Positions 34,701-44,855 of a stretch of DNA of 64,000 nt are shown in pieces. A program made the position numbers and the translations under genes. Source of the DNA: Pleodorina starrii (taxonomy: Eukaryota; Chlorophyta; Chlorophyceae; Chlamydomonadales; Volvocaceae); the NCBI GenBank assembly GCA_030267565.1, contig BRXU01000022.1, forward strand, positions 330,001-394,000, in the 5' to 3' direction. Numbering within the stretch: position 1 is the stretch's first letter; each line of letters starts with the position of its first letter. The notes beneath the pieces are model-generated. The model did not search any database. It worked only from the letters and a program-made list of their open reading frames with translations, and was not told the origin of the DNA.

Positions 34701-37166
34701 GCGGCCACGCCGCTCCCAAAGGGTCACTGACCGAGTCCCGTCAACACCACTCCGCGTCCATGCCACCTTGCCCCCCGGTGTGTGTCCTCCTCTGCTGCGC
34801 CTTCGCAGGACGGTTGACTCCCCAGGGAGCGAGCGGGCGAGCAAGCGATCGAGCGAGCAATGCAGGACCAATACCGCACTTGCGGTAGCCTTATGGTATG
34901 CGGCCAGGGCCAGCACCGCAGCCGCGGCGGCGGCCGCCGGGCCCCGGTGCCCGATGTCAGAATGCGCCGCAGATAAAAATCCCCCGCGCCCCTCCTTTAG
35001 CTCTATGCGCCCATTTCGATACCCCCAATGCGGCCCCCCAAAGCCCCCATCTCGACACAAACCCCGCAGACATGCATGCATGCACGTGACCTCGCTTTGA
35101 GCATGAAATGGTTGTTGCACCGCCTCGGCCCCCCGCCCAACGCTCCCTTGTCGCTGCATCTCCGCACGCTTCCAAAATTATGAAAAAGAACAACCCTGGC
35201 GGTCTGGGCGCCACGCACGCCCTGCTCCCAGCCCGCCCACCCGCCCCGCAGCTCGGCCCCTGCCCCTGACAGGCCGCCCGTCGGGGCTCGCTGGAGCGGC
35301 TGATAGAAGCGGGGCGGGGGCGGCGCCGGTGCCAGGCATCTACAAAACCTAAGCCGCCAAGCCCCCGGGGCCCCGAGTACAGAACGAACCCCTCCAAAAA
35401 TGGGCGCTGCCGGCCTGCCGCCGTCGCCATCCTCCTCCTCCTCGTCGCCAGCTTCCTCGCACTTTCCGCCTGGCCCTCCCCCCCCCTGCGCTGGAAACAA
35501 AATTCCCTCCACTAACCCTCTCCTGTCGCCGCAGGGCGCGCGTTTGCGTCTTCCACGCTATATATCTATATGCTGCACTGCACTGCATTGCATTGCACTG
35601 CGGCCTGCCCCGCCCCGCCCCGCACCCGTCCCCAAGCGCCCTTCCCTAAACGCCCCCACCGCCCTCAAACCCCCAAAGCCAAGAGCAGGGACGGCAAGCC
35701 ACACCCCGCCACGCCAAGCTACCACCGGCTGGGCACCCGCACTCTCGACACCACTCATCGTCCCGGGGAGGGGGGCAGCAACCCGCCCCCCTCTCTCTCT
35801 AGCTGGAGCCCCAGGCCCGCATCCGCGGCGGCGGCAGCGGGGCTGGGCGCCCCCCCTCCTTCCTCGCCTGGGCCAAGGCACTACCGCTACCTCGGCGCTT
35901 CGACCATGTACCGCTACTCAATCCAATCTTCCGACGTCCAGGATCTCGAGTGTCAGCGCAGTGAAGTGCAGTGCATGCCAAACCAGGCCAGGCCAGATCA
36001 GGCCAGTACCGCAGTAGCAGCAGCAGTGAGGGGATTATCCACGTATAGGGGCGGGAGCAGCAGCAGCAGCAGCAGTGAGGGCCCATAGCGGCGCTCCTCG
36101 AAGGGGGACTTCCCCCCCGAGACGCCTCCAGGCGCCAACCACACAACCGGCAGACGCGACAACGGGCGACACGCTGTTGACCGGGATCCGGGCCCAACTC
36201 CGCCATACGGTATCGGTACGCAATCGCACCAGATCGAAGCGCTGTTTGCCCCTTCTCCCCCTTCCTCCATCTTCTCCAGAAGCCACAGACCCCCCCCCCC
36301 CGCATGTCCTGCCAATTTATGACCCACGGGCGGCGCTCGAGCGACAGCCACCAGCGCCCCCGCAAAGCGGCCGACCACAGGTCCATTGGTCCTGTTCATG
36401 CCTGTGCCGCCCCCTTCCACACCACCACGTAGCACAGCAGTGGATTACGAGCACCTTCTTAAGACGCTGCCACGACGCCTCTCACCACCAGAGTATCAAG
36501 AGGCAGGGCGGGCGCGAGGCCCAGCGACTGTGCGCCTGCACAGCGCCAGCGCAAACCAAGACATCTCTCTACACAGGCCCTACCGGCCGGCCGGCCGGCT
36601 GTCCGGCAGACGGGAAGAACAACGACAGCAGCGGCCGGCCGGCCGGAAAGGAGGGGCGGGGAGTGCGCACAGTTGCAAAAGAGCGGGCTGGCGCCTTGTT
36701 GTGCGGTGGCGCATAGGCCTCCCGCTCCGCCACACCCCGCCCAGACATCCCCTCGCAGCCAGCTCCAGCCGCAACCGAACCGCCAAAAGGAGGACCCGCC
36801 AAGAGGAGGAGGAGAGCCGTCGGCGCAGCATGTGCCCACACGGCGCGACAGCCGTGCCGAGTGGCGCCGCAACGACTGCCCTCGCAGGCCCCGACCCTGG
36901 CCAACCTCAACAACTTCGTCCGCGCTTTCCCCGCTCTCGTCTCGACTGGACGCCCGAAGCCGCCGCCACCACCACCACCACCACCACCGCCACCACCTAC
37001 CACCACTGGCCAAACCACTGGCCAAACCACTTGCCGCGTTTCGCAGCGGCTCCCCCGCCAGCTCCCGATGGCCCAGCCACCCCGCCACGAAGCCGCCGCC
37101 ACCCGCAAGCCACTCTCCCGGCTCTTGGAACCCGCACCTGCACCTGCAGCATAAGGCCGCCGCGCC
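31724..37166. other. Gene-poor space between NLR and GRIK-like kinase 3' ends
   Basis: The two flanking genes converge here. No frame has a domain or a supported splice chain. From about 32.6 kb to 37 kb the plus strand is strongly C/A-rich (runs such as AACCGAACCCAAAC). On the minus strand this is the G/T-rich look of Chlamydomonas 3' UTRs, so much of it may be UTR or missed 3' exons of the kinase. The nearest minus-strand TGTAA is at 32338-32334. A GC-rich palindromic repeat lies near 31965-32030, and a TATCCACGTATAGG motif shared with other sites at 36037-36050. Confidence 0.5.
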
Positions 37167-37773
37167 TCACAGACCCTCGCCGCTCATCATCATAACGTCA
37201 TCGACGTCCTCCGAGCTCTCCACCATGTCGTACGTCCCACCGCCGGCGCCACCGCCACCGCCGCACGCGCCCTCCCCCGGCGCTGCCGCCGCCGCGGCCG
37301 CCGCCGGGAGGCTCGTCCGCCGGTGCCACTCGCACACCGCCGAATGCGAGCCTTGCGGCAGCGCGCCGCCGCCGGGCGACGAGCCCGCCGTCACGTCCGT
37401 GCCCAACGTCGCCGCCGTGCCACACGACTCACACTCGCCCTCGGAGCTGATGCCGCCGGCGCCGGCGCGGACGCGCGACGCGGCGGCGGCGTCCGCCGCC
37501 ACAGTGCCCTGCACTGTCGGCGCCGCCGCGGCCGCCGCGGCCGCCGCCGCCGCGGCGGCGCCGCGTGCGGCGGCGGCGCCGCTGACGAGTCTCAGCGACC
37601 TCATCGCCTCGGCCACCGCCAGATCCGTCTCCTGCTGCACCGCCATCTGCTGCAGCAGCGGCTCCACCTGCGGATTAGACCTCGCCAACTTGTGGAGAGA
37701 CTCGATACTCGCGGCGAACGCCGTCACCTGCGTCCGCGCGCGCACGTTGGCCGACCACACCGGCTGGCGAGCC

Positions 37774-37813
<40 letters not shown>

Positions 37814-40800
37814 ACGACGACGACGACGACGCGGCGGCGGCGCCGCCGCCGGGCAACATGCCGGCGAAGCCCAGACTGTCGCCCGGTCCCTTGACAGCCA
37901 CGATCAGGTGGCCCGTCTGTGTGGCCGCGCGGGAGAAGAGGCCGATGCTGCCGCCGCTGGGCTCCCGGCCACCCGAGCCCTTCCCGCCGAGTCCCGTCAG
38001 TGTATTCCGAGCCGACGCGCCGACGGCCCGGTAGCCTGTACTGCTGCCCGGCGCGCCCGCCGGCGGCGCCGGCGTGTATCCGCTGGCGCTGGCCGGCGCA
38101 GAGGGGCCGGGGCTGGGGCTTGGGGCACCGCCGGTGCCGGTGCCGGTGCCGCCGCCGGTGCCAAAGGCGGCGGCCAGGGCGGCGGCGGCGGCGGAGGCTC
38201 CGTGGGTGCTGCGGTCGCCGCCTCCGCCGGCGGTGATGTTGAGGAGGCCGGTGGAGAGGCGCTCCAGTTGCGGCACGTTGCTGCCGGGCAGGCGGATGTT
38301 GAGAAAGTCGCCCGGGTCGTCCAGCTCCGACTCGGGGTCGCTCAGGCCTGTGAGGTGGGGTGCGGTGCGGTGGGGGTGGGGCGTTTGCGTTTGTGTTTGT
38401 GTTTGTGCCGAGGCGGGCGGGCGGGTGGGTCCAGCGGTGGGATCGGGCCACCCGTGGGTGCCCATTTGAGTTACCGTATTGGGTTATTGGATTTGGGCAA
38501 GCTTTGCTTCTTGGACGAGTGGGGACACCGGCAGAGGGAAGACACCGAGACAGGGAAGGCAACGAGGGCCGAAGCGCTGGTCCGTGCCTTGGGTCGAGGT
38601 AGCCTGCTGTGTGGCTTGAAGAACCGGATAGGAGTTCAGCGCCGCAGCTCTCTCCCAACCAACCTTCCGCGTCCTCCCCCCTCCCCTCCATCCGGCCTCA
38701 TCCTCACCCTCTATGATGGGCTTGTGGGGGCAGGGCGCGTCCGGGCCGTCCTGCGCGAGGTCGTGGTAGATCTCCACCTCGCCCGCCGTGATGAGGTAGA
38801 TCCGGTCCAGCGGATCGCCAGCGCAGATGATCTGGGTCCTGCAGTACGGCAGAACGGCAAACGGTGTGACACATGTGCACACAACGGTACGTCGCGCCGC
38901 TGGCCCCCGGGCGTGTGGGGCTGCAACGCCCGTGTCGCGACGCCGCGCTGACGACTTTTTCCTTCATCTTGTCCCCCACAAGCCCCAACGCACACACACA
39001 CACAGGCCCCCCCGAGCATGCGCGCGTGCTTGACCGCCGCCTCCAGGCTCACTTACTTTGCCGGAAAGGTCGCCTCCGAAAAGATGCTCTCCATGAGAAC
39101 CGCCGCGCTGCCCGTGGGGTCGCAACAGCTGCTGATGGCCGCCTGAAGCTCCTCATCAGTTACACTGCGCCGCAGCTCCCACACCTCAGTGCTGCTGCGC
39201 CGCGCCGCGCCGCCGCCGCCGCCGCCACCACCCGTGCTGCCGCCGGCGGCCAGCGCGGCCGCCAGGCCCTTTCCGGTGATGCTGCCGCCGCCGGCGGCGG
39301 CGCCTGCGGCGCCGCAGCTCGGCGAGCCGGTGTGTCCCGTGCTGCTGCTCTCCGCGATACGCGGCATGAGCCAGCCGGGAAACGGAGCCGGGGAGGGCGC
39401 CCGCGGGTGCGACGGCGCCGTCGGGAGGGAGCTGGCAGACATGCCCGTCAGCGACCGAGCCGGCGACGGCGCCGCGGACATGCGCCAGGGCCCGTCCGTC
39501 GCCGCCGCCGCCGTCGGCGCAGCGGCGGCGGCGGTCCAGGGCTCCATTGAGGCTTCACGTAGGGCGCTCGGCGGCGCCGCCGCCGGCGCCGCCAGTGACC
39601 TGCCGCGGCGGACGGGGTCGAGCAGGAGGTCCGCGGCGGCGGCGGCGGCGGCGGCGGCGTCCGCCGCCGCCGTCGGCGGCGCCGACAAGAGGTTGACGGA
39701 GCTGCTGCAGCAGCTCAGCAGCGCCGGCGTGGGCGCGGCCGCGCCCGACGTCGCCGCCGCCGCCAGCTGCGGCTGCGGCCGCGGAAGCCGAAAGGTACTC
39801 GCGGAGGCGGTACTTGCATCCGCGGCCCTGGCGTTGGCGTTCGCGATGGCGGCGGCGACGGCGGTGTCGAAGCACAGCAAGTCGACGTCTAGCTCCATGT
39901 CCCCCGCCGCCGCCGGCGGCGGCGGCGGCGGCGGCGCCGCCTGCCGCCACGTCTCTTGCTGCTGCTGCCGCTGCCGACAGGGCACGACAGGCGGGTCGGC
40001 GACGGGTCCCACTGCAGCGGCAACGGCGGCGGCGGTGGCCGCGGCCTCGGCCTCCGCGGCTTCCGCCGCCGCTGCGGCCGCCAGCTGCACGCGCGTGGCC
40101 ATGACCAGGGGCGAGGGGGTGCGCAGGGGCGCCAGGCCCTGGGCGGTGGTCCAGGGATGCTGCACCGCCTCGTGCACCGTCAGGCGGCTCACCGGATCCT
40201 TATCCAGCAGCCTGCGGGGAGCGGCCACACAGTCTCAGACGCAGGAAGTGTGGGCAACAAGCAGCAAAGCGGAAACACAGCGGTTCTGTTCACAGGGGTG
40301 CCGAGCCGAGCACAAGCGGGCACAAGCGGGGCGTGCGCATGAACGGTGTTCAGCGAGCGCGCAGTCCCTAGTCCTACGTTGGTGCAAAACGTGGGTTGAA
40401 AGAGTGTAAGAAGTCATTGCTCACTCGTCCGCAAGAAATCCGGCGGTATACACCTGGCCATCTAGTACCGTATGCGCCTCGGCCAATGCGCGGCTCAAGC
40501 CCCCTGACATGTCCAACCCCAACTCCCTATCACACCCAATCCCCAATCCCCAGGCTCCAGGCCCAGGCTCCAGGCCCAGGCTCCAGGCCCGGGCTCCCGG
40601 CGGCTCCCGGTGGCTTAGGGGCCTGCGGCCTACCTACCTGGTGAGCAGGTCGTGCAGCTGGGCCGAGATGCGGGTGTGGGTGGGGATCACTAGCGGAGAG
40701 CTGCGGATGTTCTCGTACACCACGAAGGGCGCCGAGCCCTTGAAGGGCAGCTCGCCGTACAGCCACAGGTACAGACACACGCCCAGGGCCCACATGTCCA

Positions 40801-43800
40801 GCTGCGGAGGGAGGGAGGGAGGGAGGGAGGGAGGGAGGGAGGGAGGGAGGGAGGGAGGGAGGGAGGGAGGGAGGGAGGGAGGGAGGGAGGGAGGGAGGGA
40901 GGGAGAAAGAGAGGGGGATTTAGGACGCGCGCGGGAGGAGCAGACGGGTCAGGAATAGAAAGGCGCGCACGGCGCTGCAGCGTGCGCGTGCGCGTGTAGA
41001 GGAGAAGTGAGTACGGGACCCTGTTCGGGGAGTGTGGGGAGCGTGGGGTCGAGGTAGAGGGGCAAGGGACGGCAGGGGGCGCAGCCGCGGGCCGTGCCCA
41101 GGACCGCCACCCGCACCGCCAGAAGCAGGCAACTCGCCGCAATCGTGCGCCGCTCCTTCCCGTGCAGGCGGCAGGCGGCAGGGCGGTGCAGTGCGGGTGC
41201 GGGATCATCCACCACCACCGTCCGCAACCCCCATCCCCGCCCTTCCGCAACTCGCCTCCGTGCCGCCTCACCACACTCCCTCGCCCCCCCCCACGCCGCA
41301 CGTACCCCCGACGCCCACCCGCCCCTCCCATCCGCCCGCCCCGTCCCGCCCCGCCCCGTCCCGCCCTCGAAGCCGCACCTCGAAGCTAGGTCTGTACCCC
41401 GCCGCCAGGCTCTCCGGCGACCTGAAGCCGGGAGTGCAGCTCATGGGCACGTGGGCACCTCGCAGTCCTCCGTCCTCCCCGCCCACCCGGCCGTGGAGCA
41501 CCGCGGAGCCAAAGTCCAGAATGCGGACCACACCCGTCAGGGAGTCCTGTGGGGGTGGGGGAGGGAGGGCAGGGGGAGGGGGAGCGGGGAGGGGCGGAGG
41601 AGATGGTGTGCGGGCAGGCGTCAGAAGCCGGGTTTGGGCTGGGGAAGAAGGACGAGTTTGGGAAAAGAGGGAGGGAGGGCGGAGCCTGCTGTCCAGGGAC
41701 CAATCTGACATTCATGGGCCATGGCTGCGGCTGAGTAGGTTGCCGGGGAGGTGGTATAGGGAATGCTGCAATGCAAAGTTGGTTGGTACCTACTGGTTAG
41801 CCCCCCACACACCTGCGCACGGCCTCGCTGCACCAACCCGCGCACATGCCCCCACCCCTCACACACACACACACACACACACCCGCCCCTCCCGACCTGT
41901 ATGAAGTTCGCGGGTTTGAGGTCCCCGTGCACCACCCCATGGCAGTGCAGGTACTCCAGGCCGCACAGCACGTCGCGCGCGTAGCGCCACGCCACCTCCT
42001 CCGCCACCTGCCGCCAGCGGCCCGGAGCCACCTGCTGCGGCTGCAGCGTTGACCCCTCCACGTAGCCCATCACCAGCAGCAGGCAGTCAGAGGCGGGGTC
42101 GTCAATCACTTCCACGAGCTGCACGATGTTGGGGTGGGAGAGGCGCTTCAGAATGGCGATCTCGCGGACAAAGTCCTCGGCGGCGGCGGCGCCTGCGGCG
42201 CCGCCGCCGGGGCGGCGGCGCAGCGGCGACGGCGAGGGCGAGGAGGAGGAGGGCGGCGAGCCGCCGCGGCAGGAGGACGACGCGGCTGCTGCGGCTGCGG
42301 AAGCGCGGGGAAGAGGGAGCGGGGCAAGGTGGAGGACCCAGGGGGCCGGTAGTGAGTTGGGGCCGAGGCCAGGCGAGTGACCGACGGGGGCTTAGCGCGG
42401 CGGCGGCGGCTCGAGGCGGGTTTCGGGGCAAGGGCAGCTCTGGCCCCCCCTCCTCCATCTCCCACCGCGGGCAGGCCACACACATGCAGGCCGCCTGGCT
42501 AACAGGCCGGCAAGCGACCCGAAGACCAATTGTAAGGCCTCCCGAATCTCCGAACCAGGGCCATTGCGAGGCTGTGGGCCCGTGCCGTGAGCCTGTGCCT
42601 GCTCCCTGCACCTGACCCTGTCACTGGGACGACGCGCCCTAGGCCTGCCCACCCAACACCCACAAGCCACATCCAGCTCCCTCCCGCTGCCCTCTCTTCC
42701 CCCCTCCCGCTCCTCCCGCACTGGTTGATGACTGACACGCACTGAGGGCACACGGGCGCGCACTCAAACGCCCCTCCCCCTCACGTAGCGGCCCAACCAC
42801 CCATCTTGCCACACACCACCCATACGTCCCCTTCCCTCAGGGGCCTGGCCGGGGGCCCCCGACCACTCACATGACCCGCCCACTCCCAGGCTGGCGCTCC
42901 GGCGCAGCAGCAAGGACGAAGGCGTGATGGACCGCCAGCCGCGAGACGAGCCGCCGCCGCCGCCCCCGCCGCTGCCTCGGTCCGCGGGGGCGGGCGCCGA
43001 CGACAGCGCCACCACACTCTGGCTGGCGCTGAGCGCGCCCGGGGGGTGCTGGTGCTGCTGGCTGCGCTGGCCGTGCCCGTGATCGTGGTGGCGGTGGTGC
43101 GAGCCGCAGCTGAGGCTGCCGTGGCTGCTGCGGCCGTCGTAGCTGCGCGCGTCGCGCGGCGGCAGGCCGCCGCCAAACTGTCCCTGTCCGCCTCCTCCGC
43201 CACCTCCTCCTCCGCCTCCGCCCTTGCGCACCGCCTTAATCGCCACCAGCTTCTTGCTGCGCAGGTTGAAGGCCAGCTTGACCTGGCCACTGGATCCGGA
43301 GCCCAGGTGCTTGATGACGATGTAGGTGCGGTTGATGAGCAGCGTGATGCCGGCCTGCGGGGAGCGGGGGGCGGGGAGCGGGGTAACAAAGAAAAAAATC
43401 GCAGCGGGGAAGGAGACGGCGGGGGGCGGAAGGGGGCGGGGGCAATAAAGAGGAGGCCGCAGCGATGGGACAAAGGGGCGACGCGCAAGCAAAGCCGGAG
43501 CATGGAGCGGGGGGACGCGCGCGGGTGAGCGAGGTGAGCGGAATACGGTACCGCAGACCGCAGACCGCGTCGAGTGGCGCCGTGTCGAGTGGCGCAACAC
43601 CCGCAAGCGGCAGTACGTGTCAGGAGTTTGGTTGGGTGGGTGGGTGAGACACGGTGAGGGGAGGGTGAGGGGAGGGTGTGGGGAGGGTGAGGGGAGGGGC
43701 TCCCAAAACGTTACATGTACACCGCGCGGCGAACGCGTGGGAGGTAGGTAGGTAGGTAGGTAGGTAGGGAGGGAGGGAGGGAGGGAGGGAGGGAGGGAGG

Positions 43801-44855
43801 GAGGGAGGGAGGGAGCGAGGGAGCGAGGGAGCGAGGGAGGGAGGGAGGGAGGGAGGGAGGGAGGGAGGGAGGGAGGGAGGGCGGGAGGGAGGGAGGGACC
43901 GAGGGAGGGAGGGAGGGAGGGAGGGAGGGAGCGAGGGAGCGAGGGAGGGAGGGAGGGAGGGAGGGAGGGAGGGAGGGAGGGAGGGTAACAAACAAGAGCA
44001 GCGGGCGCGGCCCCGTCAATCCTGTGCCACCAGCTGCCGCTCTGGTGCGGCGAAAGGCAGGGGTCGCTGTCGTACCTTGCACACGGACAGGCGCTCGGTG
44101 GTGGTGACGTTGAAGGCGGCGCAAATGTCAATGGAGGTCCTACAAGAGGGAGGCGGAGGGGGATGTAAACGTGGGACAGGCCGGAGACAGGCCGGAGCCC
44201 GCGAGCGATAATCAAACGCGTAGGTAGTGGGGAGTCTCTTTCCGGTGTGGGGGTAGTGGTTGGAGAACATGCAGGGGGCACTGTGCGTGTGCATGGCGGG
44301 GAAAGCACCGCCAAGTGCGCGACCGCGTGGCCGGGCCGGGCTGGGCCGGGTCCCCTGGGTCCCAACGGCAGCGCTACGCAGCGGGATTGAGCGGTCCCGC
44401 ACCTGCTCTTGCGAGCTTCGTGCCACTGCTCGATGGAGGTGCGCTCCTTACGCTCGTGTTGCATGGACCTCCGCTTGGTGTGCTTCTGGGGGCTCCCGCC
44501 TTCATCGGTCGCGCCCGCCTCCGCGCCGCCCTCCAGGGCGCGCTTTTTTGCGGCCTTGAGGAATTTTAACCTACAAAAGCAAGAATGTGCCCTGTGTCTT
44601 TGATGCGCCCAAGATGTCAGATGTGACCCAAAAGCCATTTTTGGCTGGAGTCAAGGGGCTTGAGTGGGGACGCCGAAGCAGAGGGCCAGGAACGCTCTTA
44701 AGCGTTGAAATTCTATAAACCCAAATGCGTTTGGAACATTGCGGCCCGGCAAACCCTGCCGCGCACGAGGTGACCAGGCCCCGCTCAGGCACCCACGAGC
44801 CACGTTCACCGGTGAGTGGCAATGCCTAAGAAATGAACTCCTCTTACCACTTCAT
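37167..44855 (-). CDS. GRIK/CaMKK-like Ser/Thr kinase with C-terminal cyclic-nucleotide-binding domain
   Basis: Ten exons: 44855-44848, 44570-44403, 44139-44076, 43354-42871, 42294-41897, 41546-41379, 40801-40638, 40211-39057, 38838-38708 and 38347-37167. They total 3921 bases, or 1306 residues. The start is MKW, split by an intron after eight bases. Kinase elements: glycine loop LGSGSSGQV, VAIK (K120), helix-C FVREIAILKRL (E286), EVIDDP, VVHGDLKPAN (D366), LDFG (D385), CTPGFRSPES, DMWALGVCLYLWLYGELPF and HPW. The HGD in place of HRD and the EVIDDP motif match plant GRIK/SnAK and CaMKK kinases, which activate SnRK1/AMPK. About 165 Gly/Ser/His-rich residues are inserted between K120 and E286. 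Residues 850-915 form the first half of a cNMP-binding fold (ICAGDPLDRIYLITAGEVEI); the phosphate-binding cassette is not recognisable. The TGA overlaps a possible GTGAGG donor. Confidence 0.9.
40806..40905. repeat. (GGGA)n array acting as the pyrimidine tract of a 3' splice site
   Basis: About 25 nearly perfect GGGA units. Read on the minus strand it is (TCCC)n running directly into the GCAG acceptor of the kinase exon that begins at 40801 (LDMWALG). Confidence 0.85.
43742..43985. repeat. Long (GGTA)n then (GGGA)n array with GCGA variants
   Basis: About 240 bases of tetramers, first GGTA, then GGGA interrupted by groups of GCGA. It lies in the 721-base intron before the kinase glycine-loop exon, away from either splice site. 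Confidence 0.88.

Noticed and set aside
37323..38951. 542-codon plus-strand open frame
   Set aside because: It lies antisense to the last exons of the GRIK-like kinase; Arg/Ala/Gly-rich with no domain, a typical shadow of GC-rich coding DNA.
39189..40409. 406-codon plus-strand open frame
   Set aside because: It is the antisense image of the Ala/Pro-rich linker exon of the GRIK-like kinase.
42764..44638. 624-codon minus-strand frame with Pro/Ser/Leu repeats
   Set aside because: It reads through the (TCCC)n intron; only the exon parts 43354-42871 and 44570-44403 (another frame) are coding.
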